DNA of 35,908 nt from the NCBI GenBank assembly GCA_020849325.1, contig JADLGL010000051.1, forward strand, positions 1 through 35,908, in the 5' to 3' direction. Of the stretch, positions 24,008 through 35,730 are shown piece after piece. The position numbers and the translations under genes were made by a program. Numbering within the stretch: position 1 is the first letter of the stretch; each line of letters starts with the position of its first letter. The notes below the pieces were generated by a model. It did no database searches and was not told the origin of the DNA. It saw only the letters and a program-made list of their open reading frames with translations. This DNA comes from Bauldia sp. GTDB lineage: Bacteria > Pseudomonadota > Alphaproteobacteria > Rhizobiales > Kaistiaceae.

Positions 24008-24057
24008 ATGGGTGCGGAGACTATCGTTCGACCGGGCAGTAGCTCAGGAGCCGCATG

Positions 24058-24570
24058 ATGAGCACCCATCCCCTCGCTGGTTTTGCGGAGCGTGCGCAGG
24101 CCGAAATCGACAGCCTCTACGAGCGCGATTTCTTTGCATGGACGCAGGAGCAGGCGCGACTGCTGCGCGAGCGGCAGCCGGAAGGAATCGACTGGAGCAA
24201 TGCAGCCGAGGAACTTGACAGCTTGGGACGATCGAACAAGACCGAAATCCGTAGCCGGTTGATCGTGCTCCTGATGCATCTCCTCAAATGGCAGTTCCAG
24301 CCGGAGAAACGGAAGGATGGCTGGCTGACGACCATCGGGCAGCAGCGGATCTGGATCGAAGGTCTGATCGAGGCGAGCCCGAGCCTTCACGCGTTTCCGG
24401 CCGAGGTTTTGGCATGGAGCTACGTCCGTGCCCGGCGGACTGCCGCCGAAGAAACCAGGCTGCCGATCGACACATTCCCGGCCCTCTCGCCGTACAGCGC
24501 CGAACAGGCCCTCGATGTGACGTTCCTGCCCGGCGGTCCATGGTCCCCCGATGTGCTGCTCGACGATTGA
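24058..24570 (+). CDS. DUF29 family protein
   Basis: Protein of 170 aa with the DUF29 pattern: LYERDFFAWTQEQARLLRERQPEGIDWSNAAEELDSLGRSNKTEIRSRLIVLLMHLLKWQFQPEKRKDGWLTTIGQQRIWI. It is helical and probably cytoplasmic; the family has no established function and is common in alphaproteobacteria and cyanobacteria. ATG 24058 is preferred over 24055 because AGGAG lies 7 bases before it. About 41 of 170 codons end in A/T, the highest share I counted in this operon, which suggests recent arrival. It lies between ureC (50 bp) and ureF (3 bp), so it is co-transcribed with them. No role in urease assembly can be read from the sequence. Confidence 0.9.
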   Translation: MSTHPLAGFAERAQAEIDSLYERDFFAWTQEQARLLRERQPEGIDWSNAAEELDSLGRSNKTEIRSRLIVLLMHLLKWQFQPEKRKDGWLTTIGQQRIWIEGLIEASPSLHAFPAEVLAWSYVRARRTAAEETRLPIDTFPALSPYSAEQALDVTFLPGGPWSPDVLLDD

Positions 24571-24573
24571 CGC

Positions 24574-25310
24574 GTGCCCTCGGCAAAGGCTCTCGTCCCC
24601 GCTGTGGTTGATCTGCCCAACCCGCCGTCGGTCGACCAGCGTGTCGGGGCGCTCCTTCTCACCACATGGCTCTCTCCTGCATTCCCTATCGGCGCGTTCA
24701 GCTATTCGCATGGCATGGAAACGGAGATCGCCGACGGGCGCCTGCGCTCGGCGGATGCCGTGGCGGGATGGGTCGAGCCGATCCTGACGTTCGGGAGCGG
24801 CTGGAACGATGCCGTCCTCCTCGCAGAGGCGTATCGCGCGACCGAGCTTGCCGACTGGAAACGACTTGTGGCTGTTGCCCAACTCGGCTCGGCAATGAGT
24901 CCCTCAGCCGAACGGCACCTCGAGGCGAGCAGCCTCGGCGTGGCGTTCCTGAAAGCGGTGCAGTCGGGCTGGTCGACGTCGGCGCTCGATGCGGCGGTCG
25001 AGGCTGTCGGAGGCGCCGCGCCATATCCCGTGGCGGTGGGCCTTTGCGCCGGCGCGCGCGAGCTTCCGCTGGAGCCGGCGCTGGCGCTCTATCTCAACGG
25101 CTTCGTATCCACGCTCGTCTCCGTCGCCGTTCGCCTCGTTCCGCTCGGCCAGACGGCGGGCCTGAAAATCGTCGCCGGCCTCCAGCCCCGCATCGCCGAC
25201 ATGGCAGCCCGTGCGGCGGCCTCCTCGCTCGACGATCTCGGCTCGGCGACGATGCTGTCCGACATCGCCTCGATGCGCCACGAAACCCTCTACTCCCGGG
25301 TGTTCCGCTC

Positions 25311-25314
<4 letters not shown>
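24574..25314 (+). CDS. ureF: Urease accessory protein UreF
   Basis: Component of the UreDFG nickel-insertion complex, acting on the GTPase UreG; 246 aa from this start. UreF features are [30 protein letters not shown] (about 28-57), [31 protein letters not shown] and the C-terminal [18 protein letters not shown]. The GTG at 24574 follows the DUF29 stop by 3 bp but has no clear ribosome-binding site. A second GTG ten codons later (24604) is a possible true start. The stop overlaps the ureG ATG (ATGA). Confidence 0.93.
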
Positions 25315-25954
<640 letters not shown>

Positions 25955-25958
<4 letters not shown>

Positions 25959-26470
25959 TGATCGCCCGCGAAGTCCTCGCCGCCGGCACGTGGTCCGATC
26001 CGAAGCCGGCCGACCGGCTGGTGCTGGGGCACGACCTTCGCCATCGCCGCCGCCGGATGCTCGTCACCGTCAGCGGCAGCCCGGTCCTCCTCGACCTGCC
26101 GCAGCCGACGGTGCTGCGCCACGGCGATGGCCTGAGACTCGAGGATGGACGGATGGTGCTCGTCGAAGCGCAGGTGGAGCCGCTCGCCGAGATTTCGGCG
26201 CCCGACGCTGCCGGGCTCGTGCGGATCGCCTGGCACCTCGGCAACCGCCATCTCCAGACCCAGCTTCTCAGCGACAGGCTGCGGATCCGGCGCGATCACG
26301 TCATCGAAGCGATGGTGGAGAAGCTCGGCGCGACCGTGACCGCGATCGAGGCGCCGTTCGATCCTGAAGGCGGGGCCTATGGCGACCACAGCCACGCGGC
26401 GTCGCCGGCCCATGTCGCCGGCAAGCCGGACGTCGCGGCCGGGGATCAGGCGCGGCCGGAGCCGGGATAG
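25955..26470 (+). CDS. ureE: Urease accessory nickel metallochaperone UreE
   Basis: Nickel carrier for UreG, 171 aa (or 170 if the second of the two adjacent ATGs is used). The N-terminal domain has [71 protein letters not shown]. The metal-binding C-terminal domain contains [54 protein letters not shown]. The tail is short on histidine ([12 protein letters not shown]), unlike the His-rich tails of some UreE proteins. Gene order is unusual, with ureE last rather than before ureF. The 3' end overlaps a convergent small gene by 25 bp. Confidence 0.95.
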
Positions 26471-26733
26471 CCGACGATGCCGTCTTCCGAGACGGCGACG
26501 CACTCGCACATCGGACACGACGCGGTGTCGCGCGCGGCGCACAGTGGAGCGCCACGGCAGGCCGAGATCAGCGCGATCTCTCCGGGTGGCGCATCGGCCA
26601 GCACCCGCATCGCCGCAGCGACGGCAGCGTTCATGGCCTCGCTCCGGTCCGCGCATCTGCCTTCGGCGGCGACGGCCGACGCCAGTTCGGGTCCGAATAC
26701 GGAGGGTGGAACCTGCGTGCCACGCTTCGCCAC
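26446..26733 (-). CDS. Small Cys-containing protein, unknown function
   Basis: Predicted protein of 95 aa that I do not recognise. The C-terminal half holds five cysteines, [36 protein letters not shown], spaced C-x5-C-x7-C-x2-C-x-C, which could bind metal. The N-terminal half is Ala-rich and helical. Evidence that it is real: codon third positions are nearly all G or C as in neighbours, and it occupies a gap that would otherwise be empty between ureE and the LuxR gene. Evidence against: the GTG start has only an AAGGA 13 bases upstream, and high GC keeps spurious frames open. It overlaps the end of ureE by 25 bp tail to tail. A nickel or urease link is possible but unsupported. Confidence 0.5.
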   Translation of the reverse strand: MAKRGTQVPPSVFGPELASAVAAEGRCADRSEAMNAAVAAAMRVLADAPPGEIALISACRGAPLCAARDTASCPMCECVAVSEDGIVGYPGSGRA

Positions 26734-26806
26734 GGTTGCGTGCTCGTCCTTCTGCCGCCGACAAGCCGGGGCCAGTGCCGTTAAAGCACCGGCCGCGGAT
26801 GACGGC

Positions 26807-26824
26807 CCTACCCGTTCGGGTAGG
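26807..26824. promoter_or_regulatory. 18-bp palindrome between LuxR gene and the small Cys gene
   Basis: CCTACCCGTTCGGGTAGG is a perfect dyad (8-bp arms, 2-bp centre) starting 7 bases beyond the LuxR stop. As RNA it makes a 7-bp stem with a four-base loop and no U-tract, so it may be a weak terminator. As DNA its size and symmetry suit a LuxR-type operator about 75 bp upstream of the small gene. Confidence 0.5.
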
Positions 26825-26830
26825 AGGCGA

Positions 26831-28081
26831 TCAGGTTCGCGGGAGGATTTCCGGCGCGCCCACGATCCGCTTCGGGGCGCTGGCGGTGAGGGGCGGAAGC
26901 GACACGGTGATGTAGTGCACCAGTTCGCGCTGGCTGTGCGTGCCGGTCTTCGCGAACAGGCTCTTGAGGTGGTAGCGCACCGTTTCCTTGCTGATCGACA
27001 ACCGCTCGGCGACTTCGGCCAGTTCCAGCCCGGCGAGGAGAAGGCTTGCCGTCCGCGCCTCCTGTACCGTGAAGCCGAAGGCGGATTCGAGGTGTTCCGG
27101 CTTCACTTCCGGCAGGTTGGCGTTGTCGTTGATGATCAGCAGGATCGCAGGACGGACGACGCCGAGGTCGATCATCGGCGCGTGCGCCGGGCTGATGCCG
27201 ACCACCGAAACCGTCACCTTGCAGTCGGTGCGGACGCCGTGCAGCGGCAGGATGCGCTGCTCGCCGACGCGGGAGGCGACAGCGTCGAGCGCGTCGCGGA
27301 AGCGGCGCTCATCGTTGCGATTGACCGCGACGAGTTGCCCGGCGCGGAGGCCGATGATGTCGCCGCCCATGACCATGTCGGAGGCGACGCGGTTCTGGAA
27401 AACGACGCGGAGCGACGCGTCGAGGAGCATGACGCCGCGCCGCGACTGGTTCATCACCGCCTGCGAGGCGAGGGCGTTCACCTCCGAGGCCTGGAGGAGC
27501 CGCTGGGTCGCGAGGGTACGCCGCATGAACGTGCCGACGCGCTCCATGGCGGCGAAATGCTCGGAGGCGAAGTCTCCCTCGTCCTTGGAGCGGCCGAGCG
27601 CGAAGAGGAACCGCGAGGGGCCGACGTCCAGCGTCATGCCGAGGGCATAACGGCGCCCCACGGGCTTCATGTAGTCGTTGTAGATCTCGCTCCGCAGGAG
27701 TTCGTCGTCCGGGACCAGCATCTGCATCGACTGCGGGGCGCCGGCCGGCACCACCTTCACCCGGTTCGACCAGTTGTCGACGCGGTGGAAGTGGTTGCGG
27801 TAAGCGTCGAGGCGCTCCGACGGCACGCCGTCGGTGATCCCGCCCTGCAGGATGTGAGCCGAGGCGCTGACCGGCGCCAGCACGGCGACCGCCGCGCCGA
27901 AGAAACGGCGTGCGGAGGCGAGCCAGTTCGACCAGTCCGACGATGCGGCTACGTCGAAAAGCTGGACGAGCAGGAGATCGAGATTCGGATCCGCTATCAC
28001 CGGCCCACCGGAGGTTGTTGCTGCGTCGTCGGGGCCGTCTTCGGGCTCTCCGAATGGGTGGGACGATACAACGTGTCGCAC
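26831..28081 (-). CDS. LuxR-type transcriptional regulator
   Basis: Regulator of 416 aa. The C-terminal helix-turn-helix (about 335-385) is a clear GerE/LuxR domain: FTVQEARTASLLLAGLELAEVAERLSISKETVRYHLKSLFAKTGTHSQRELV. The N-terminal 330 residues have no acyl-homoserine-lactone pocket or receiver Asp that I can see. A PAS-like stretch, GVMLLDASLRVVFQNRVASDMVMGGDIIGLRAGQLVAV, lies at about 217-255. This layout is frequent among rhizobial solo LuxR proteins of unknown ligand. The GTG at 28081 is the longest start; a GTG at 28000, just before IADPNLDLLLVQLFDVAAS, may be the real one. It lies 48 bp downstream of gcvPB on the same strand and could be read through from that operon. Confidence 0.88.
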   Translation of the reverse strand: MRHVVSSHPFGEPEDGPDDAATTSGGPVIADPNLDLLLVQLFDVAASSDWSNWLASARRFFGAAVAVLAPVSASAHILQGGITDGVPSERLDAYRNHFHRVDNWSNRVKVVPAGAPQSMQMLVPDDELLRSEIYNDYMKPVGRRYALGMTLDVGPSRFLFALGRSKDEGDFASEHFAAMERVGTFMRRTLATQRLLQASEVNALASQAVMNQSRRGVMLLDASLRVVFQNRVASDMVMGGDIIGLRAGQLVAVNRNDERRFRDALDAVASRVGEQRILPLHGVRTDCKVTVSVVGISPAHAPMIDLGVVRPAILLIINDNANLPEVKPEHLESAFGFTVQEARTASLLLAGLELAEVAERLSISKETVRYHLKSLFAKTGTHSQRELVHYITVSLPPLTASAPKRIVGAPEILPRT

Positions 28082-28129
28082 CCCGCCGCTATCACAGGGC
28101 AGTGAAGCCGCGCGGCCGCTGCTCCCGGC

Positions 28130-29689
28130 TCAGCCGGCGGGCTTCCAGCGCAGTTTCGGCTGCCGTGCGGCGCGCGTCTCGTCGAGCCGCCGGCGCGGGG
28201 CGAAGTGCGGCGCCGTCTTGAACGAGGCGGCTTCGCCGGCTTTCACCCGCGCCGTCAGCCCGCGCATGGTCGCGATGAAGCGGTCGAGCGCCTCCTTCGA
28301 TTCCGACTCGGTCGGCTCGATGAGGAGGGCGCCGTGGACGACGAGCGGGAAGTACATCGTCATCGGGTGGTAGCCCTCGTCGATCATCGCCTTGGCGAAA
28401 TCGAGGGTCGACACGCCGTGCGGCTCGAGGAAGCGATCGTCGAAGATCGCCTCGTGCATGCAGATTTTGTCGCCGAAAGGCTGGGTCATGACGTCCCGGA
28501 GCCCGGCGCGGACATAGTTGGCGTTCAGCACCGCCGTCTCGGATGCGTGCCGGATGCCGTCCTCGCCGTGGGACAGGAGGTAGGTGAGCGCGCGGACATA
28601 CATGCCCATCTGGCCGTGGAACGCCGTCATGCGGCCGAACGGCTGCTCGCCGTCGCGGGCGTGCGCGGCCTCCTCGACGAGGACCGGGGCGCCGGCCTCC
28701 ATGCGGATGAAAGGCACGGGCGCGTAAGGGGCGAGCGTCGCCGAGAGGACCACCGGACCCGAGCCGGGACCGCCGCCGCCATGCGGCGTCGACAGCGTCT
28801 TGTGGAGGTTGATGTGCATGGCGTCGACGCCGAGCTCGCCCGGCCGCACCTTGCCCAGGATCGCGTTGAGGTTGGCGCCGTCGCAGTAGAAGAAGGCCCC
28901 CGCCGCATGCACCGCGTCGGCGATCGCCATGATGTCGGGCTCGAACAGGCCGCAGGTGTTGGGGTTGGTGAGCATGATCGCCGCGACATGCGGGCCGAGC
29001 TTCGCCTTCACCGCCTCGGGGTCGACCGTGCCGTCGGCACGGGCGGGGATCGTCTCGATCCGGTAGCCGAGCACGGCGGCGGTCGCCGGGTTGGTGCCGT
29101 GGGCCGAGGCCGGCGCGAGCACCGTGGTGCGCGTCTCGCCCTCGCCGCGGGCGTCGAGGGCGGCCTTGATCGCCATCATCCCGCAGAGCTCGCCGTGGGC
29201 GCCGGCCTTCGGGCTGAGGGCGATCGCCTCCATGCCGGTCAGTGCCATCAGCCAGTGCGAGAGTTCCTGCATCATCTCGACGGCGCCCTCTACCGTCGAG
29301 AGCGGCTGAAGCGGATGGATGTCGCCGAAGCCGGGGAGGCGCGCCATCTTCTCGTTGAGCCGGGCGTTGTGCTTCATCGTGCACGAGCCGAGCGGGTAGG
29401 TGTTGATGTCGATCGCGTAGTTCTGCTTCGACAGACGCACATAGTGGCGGAGCGCCTCGGGCTCGCTGAGACCGGGAAGGCCGAGTTCGGCCTTCCGCGC
29501 GAGGCCGCCGAGGCGGCTCGTCACCGTCTCGGGCTCGGGCAGGTCGACGCCCGAAACCTCGGCGCGGCCGATCTCGAAGATCAGCGGCTCCTCGTTGCGG
29601 ATGCCGCGGGCCTTGCCCACGGCCTCGACGTCCTCGCCGGAGACCGGGGCGGGCTGCGTCTCGCGGGTGCGTTCGGCGGTGTTGAGCAT
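28130..29689 (-). CDS. gcvPB: Glycine dehydrogenase (decarboxylating) subunit 2
   Basis: PLP-containing half of the two-subunit P-protein of the glycine cleavage system, 519 aa. It decarboxylates glycine and passes the aminomethyl group to lipoyl-GcvH. The PLP lysine is K297 in NLHKTLSTPHGGGGPGSGP. GRAEVSGVDLPEPE at the N-terminus, SKQNYAIDINTYPLGSCTMKHNARLNEKMARLPGF and NPNTCGLFE are family hallmarks. ATG 29687-29689 directly abuts the gcvPA stop (TAG-ATG). Last gene of the metH-gcv run. Confidence 0.97.
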   Translation of the reverse strand: MLNTAERTRETQPAPVSGEDVEAVGKARGIRNEEPLIFEIGRAEVSGVDLPEPETVTSRLGGLARKAELGLPGLSEPEALRHYVRLSKQNYAIDINTYPLGSCTMKHNARLNEKMARLPGFGDIHPLQPLSTVEGAVEMMQELSHWLMALTGMEAIALSPKAGAHGELCGMMAIKAALDARGEGETRTTVLAPASAHGTNPATAAVLGYRIETIPARADGTVDPEAVKAKLGPHVAAIMLTNPNTCGLFEPDIMAIADAVHAAGAFFYCDGANLNAILGKVRPGELGVDAMHINLHKTLSTPHGGGGPGSGPVVLSATLAPYAPVPFIRMEAGAPVLVEEAAHARDGEQPFGRMTAFHGQMGMYVRALTYLLSHGEDGIRHASETAVLNANYVRAGLRDVMTQPFGDKICMHEAIFDDRFLEPHGVSTLDFAKAMIDEGYHPMTMYFPLVVHGALLIEPTESESKEALDRFIATMRGLTARVKAGEAASFKTAPHFAPRRRLDETRAARQPKLRWKPAG

Positions 29690-31033
29690 CTAGAGAACCT
29701 CCGCCAGAGCGGCAGCGAAGCGGCTGCGGTCGTCGGCCGTGGTGAGTTCGGTCGCCGCAACGATGATCAGATCGGCAAGGTCCGGACGGTCCGGCTCGAG
29801 CCGGCTCACCGGTACGCCGCCGAGGACGCCTCGCGCGGCCAGCTTCTCGACGATTTCGGCCGCGTTGCCCGGGACGCGGATGGTGAACTCGTTGAAGAAC
29901 GTCTCGTTGAGGATGCGCACGCCCTTCACGGTTGCGAGCACCTCCGAAAGGCGAACCGCGTTGGCGTGGTTGATCGCCGCGAGCTTCGTGAGGCCGGCGC
30001 TGCCGAGGAGCGTCAGATGGATCGAGAAGGCGAGCGCGCAGAGGCCCGAGCTGGTGCAGATGTTGGAGGTCGCCTTCTCGCGGCGGATGTGCTGCTCGCG
30101 GGTCGACAGCGTCAGCACGAAGCCGCGCTCGCCGGCGGCGTCCACGGTCTCGCCGGTGAGGCGGCCCGGGAGCTGACGGATGAATTTGTCGCGCGTCGCC
30201 AGGAGGCCGACATAGGGGCCGCCGAAGGTCAGCGGATTGCCGAAGGACTGCCCCTCGGCCGCGACGATGTCGGCGCCCTGCGCGCCCGGCGATTCCAGGG
30301 CGCCGAACGAAACCGCCTCGGTGACGACGGCGACGAGGAGCGCGCCCCTCGCGTGACAGGCCTCGGCGATCGGGCGGAGGTCGACGAGGTGGCCGAAGAA
30401 GGTCGGAGACTGGACGACGACGCAGGCGGTCTCGTCGTCGATGCGGGCGATGATGTCCTCCGCCCCCGTCGGGGCCGGCGGCATCACGTCGAGCGCGCCG
30501 TCCGACATCCGCGACACCGTCTCGGTCACGTCGCGGTAGTGCGGGTGGAGGCCGCCGGAAAGGACGGCTTTCGAGCGGCCGGTGACGCGGCGGGCCATCA
30601 GCACGGCTTCGGCGGTCGAGGTCGAGCCGTCGTACATGCCGCCGTTCGCGACCTCCATGCCGGTCAGGAGCGCGACCTGGGTCTGGAACTCGAACAGCGT
30701 CTGGAGCGTGCCCTGGCTGATTTCGGGCTGGTACGGCGTGTAGGAGGTGAGGAACTCCGAGCGCTGGATCAGGTGGTCGACCGACGCCGGGACATGGTGC
30801 CGGTAGGCGCCGGCGCCGACGAAGAACGGCACCGAACCGGCCGCGACGTTCTTCGCGGCGAGGCGGCCCATATGGCGCTCGACCGCGATCTCGCCCTGGC
30901 CGTGCGGCAGGCCGTGCGTATCGGCGACGAGCTTGCCCTTCGGCACGTCGACGAAGAGGGCATCAATGTCGGGGACGCCAATGGTGGCGAGCATCGCGCG
31001 CCGATCGGCGTCGGTCTGGGGCAAATAGCGCAT
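29690..31033 (-). CDS. gcvPA: Glycine dehydrogenase (decarboxylating) subunit 1
   Basis: Partner subunit of GcvPB, 447 aa, normal length. It starts [33 protein letters not shown]. Hallmarks are [75 protein letters not shown], and [58 protein letters not shown]. The ATG overlaps the osmC stop by one base (TGATG). The split P-protein differs from the single-chain GcvP common in many proteobacteria, including many rhizobia, and is more typical of Gram-positives and some alphaproteobacteria. Confidence 0.97.
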   Translation of the reverse strand: MRYLPQTDADRRAMLATIGVPDIDALFVDVPKGKLVADTHGLPHGQGEIAVERHMGRLAAKNVAAGSVPFFVGAGAYRHHVPASVDHLIQRSEFLTSYTPYQPEISQGTLQTLFEFQTQVALLTGMEVANGGMYDGSTSTAEAVLMARRVTGRSKAVLSGGLHPHYRDVTETVSRMSDGALDVMPPAPTGAEDIIARIDDETACVVVQSPTFFGHLVDLRPIAEACHARGALLVAVVTEAVSFGALESPGAQGADIVAAEGQSFGNPLTFGGPYVGLLATRDKFIRQLPGRLTGETVDAAGERGFVLTLSTREQHIRREKATSNICTSSGLCALAFSIHLTLLGSAGLTKLAAINHANAVRLSEVLATVKGVRILNETFFNEFTIRVPGNAAEIVEKLAARGVLGGVPVSRLEPDRPDLADLIIVAATELTTADDRSRFAAALAEVL

Positions 31034-31524
31034 CAGGTGGTTTTCTCTCGAACGACGGCTGGTTCGATCGGCGTGATCGTTACCTTGGCCGTTACGGAAT
31101 TGGCGATGTAGCAGGAATGGTGCGCGCGGTCGTGGAGGGTCTGGATTGCTGCGGCGTCGGGCCTCAGCTCGCCGCCGAACACGATCTCCGGCCGGAGTCT
31201 CACCTCGACGATCGCGTCACGGCCGTCGGCATTGCGGTCGAGGATACCGACGGCGCGGTCGACATAGGATTCGACGACGAGGCCGTCCTTTGCCGCGTAG
31301 TAGAGAACGAACAGCATGTGGCAGCTGGACAGGGCGGCGACGAACGCCTCTTCGGGATCGATCGCGTCGAGGCGCGAGAACGGCGGCCTGACCGACAGCG
31401 GCGACGACGAGGCCGGCACCTCGATGCCGTCGAACCGCCAGAGATGGGCACGGCTGTAGCGGCCGCCCCTGTAGACGGAGTCCCCGCGCGACCAGACGAT
31501 CTCGGCAGAATACTCGTGCGCCAT
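31033..31524 (-). CDS. OsmC family protein
   Basis: Peroxiredoxin-like OsmC/Ohr-fold protein, 163 aa. Members reduce organic hydroperoxides or bind small thiol partners. The two family cysteines are present: C68 in [17 protein letters not shown] and C138 in [10 protein letters not shown]. The second sits in the C-terminal CYIANSVxxxV motif of the YhfA/OsmC-like branch. It is 10 bp after gcvH and overlaps gcvPA by one base, so it is an integral part of the operon. This position suggests a role in protecting lipoyl or thiol groups, which is an inference from context. Confidence 0.93.
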   Translation of the reverse strand: MAHEYSAEIVWSRGDSVYRGGRYSRAHLWRFDGIEVPASSSPLSVRPPFSRLDAIDPEEAFVAALSSCHMLFVLYYAAKDGLVVESYVDRAVGILDRNADGRDAIVEVRLRPEIVFGGELRPDAAAIQTLHDRAHHSCYIANSVTAKVTITPIEPAVVREKTT

Positions 31525-31534
31525 CGCGCTCCGA

Positions 31535-31906
31535 TCAGATGGTGTCGACGAAGGACTTGTAGGCGGCTTCGTCCATCAGCCCGTCGAGTTCCTTCGGGTC
31601 GGAGACCCGAAGGCGCATGAACCAGCCGTCCGCCTCGGGGCTGCGGTTGACGAGCGCGGGATCGCCGGTGAGCGTGTCGTTGACGGCGATCACCTCGCCG
31701 GTGATCGGCGAGTAGACCTCGCTCGCCGCCTTCACCGATTCGACCACGGCGGCGACGTCGCCCTTCTTCAGCTTCTTGCCGACCTGCGGCAGCTCCACGA
31801 ACACCACGTCGCCGAGCTGGTCCTGCGCGTAGTGGGAAATGCCGACCGTCGCCTCGCCGGCGCCGGCTGCGATCCACTCATGGTCTTTCGTGTAGCCCGT
31901 CATCAT
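31535..31906 (-). CDS. gcvH: Glycine cleavage system H protein
   Basis: Lipoyl carrier protein shuttling the aminomethyl group between P, T and L proteins, 123 aa. The lipoylation site is K59 in VVESVKAASEVYSPITGEV. YTKDHEWI at the N-terminus, VGISHYAQDQLGDVVFVELPQVG and ALVNRSPEADGWFMRLRVSD are standard. Two adjacent ATGs (31906 and 31903) follow a GGGGA site; either may be used. It lies 8 bp downstream of gcvT. Confidence 0.98.
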   Translation of the reverse strand: MMTGYTKDHEWIAAGAGEATVGISHYAQDQLGDVVFVELPQVGKKLKKGDVAAVVESVKAASEVYSPITGEVIAVNDTLTGDPALVNRSPEADGWFMRLRVSDPKELDGLMDEAAYKSFVDTI

Positions 31907-31914
31907 CGTCCCCG

Positions 31915-33056
31915 TCAGCCGGCGCTGCGCCGGCGATAGCGATGCGCCACGAAGGGCATCGGTGAAACAGTCGTCGCCAGCGTGCGTCCCCGGACGTCGA
32001 TCGCGACGGAAACGCCGAGCGCCGCATGCGCGGCATCGACGTAGCCCATTGCGACGGGCGCGTCGACGGTCGGTCCGAAGCCGCCGGAGGTGACCTTCCC
32101 CACGGCGGCGCCGCCGTCGTCGAGGATCGCCGCCCCCTCGCGGGCCGGCAGCTTGCCGTCGATCCGCAGCCCGACGCGCTTCCGCCGCGTGCCGTTCTGC
32201 AACTCGTCGAGGATACGGGCGGCGCCGGGAAAATCGGCGGCGGCGCGTCGTCGCGGCGAGATCGCGAAGGCAAGGTCCGCCTCGACGGGCGTCGTCGTTT
32301 CGTCGATGTCGTGGCCGTAGAGGGGCAGGCCGGCTTCGAGGCGCAGCGAATCGCGGGCGCCGAGGCCGATCGGCCTGACCTCTGGCTCGGCGAGGAGGGT
32401 GCGGGCGATCGCCTCGGCATCGGCGGCGGCGAGGTAGATCTCGAATCCGTCCTCACCGGTGTAGCCGGACCGCGTCACGGCGACCGGAATGCCGTCGAAC
32501 GTCGTCGCGAGCGTGTCCATGAACCGCATCTCGCCGACGGCCGCGTGACGGAGCATCACGTCGATCGCCTTCGGGCCCTGCAGCGCCAGCATGGCGCGGT
32601 GCGGCGGCAGCTCGAGGCGGACCGAGGTCGGGAGATGCGTGCCGACGAACGCCTCGTCGACCGCGACGCGGGCGGCGTTGAAGACGATGTCGAGGCCCGT
32701 TTCCCCGGCCTTGCCGGCCGGGCGGGCGACCATGATGTCGTCGACGATCGTCCCTTCGGGCGTCATCAGGAGCGAATAGCGCATCCGGCCGGGGGCGAGG
32801 TTCTGGAAATCTCCCGGCGTCACCGTTTCGAGCGCCGCAGCGACGGTCGCGTAATCGGGGCCGCGGAGCTGCGCCTGGCCCATGTGCGAGACATCGAAGA
32901 GCCCCGCCGCCGCCCGCGTGTGCCTGTGCTCGGCCATGATGCCGTCCCGGTACTGGACGGGCATCGCGTAGCCGGCGAACGGCACCATGCGGGCGCCGAG
33001 CTCGCGGTGGAGGGCGGCGAGGGATGTCTCGCGGAGGGTCGCGTCGGTGGTTTCGG

Positions 33057-33060
<4 letters not shown>
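31915..33060 (-). CDS. gcvT: Glycine cleavage system aminomethyltransferase
   Basis: T-protein, 381 aa. It transfers the methylene carbon from aminomethyl-lipoyl GcvH to tetrahydrofolate, releasing ammonia and making 5,10-methylene-THF. Motifs are [35 protein letters not shown] (folate-site region), [23 protein letters not shown] and [24 protein letters not shown] 33058-33060 overlaps the metH stop (ATGA), so gcvT follows metH by translational coupling. The frame stays open upstream inside metH without similarity. Confidence 0.97.
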
Positions 33061-35720
<2,660 letters not shown>

Positions 35721-35730
35721 ACGAAAAATC

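Noticed and set aside
26477..28105. 542-codon plus-strand frame over the LuxR gene
   Set aside because: Complement of a well-supported LuxR regulator; product is low complexity.
28205..31111. 968-codon open frame on the plus strand
   Set aside because: Antisense to gcvPB and gcvPA, charged low-complexity product, no ribosome-binding site; a shadow of the real genes.
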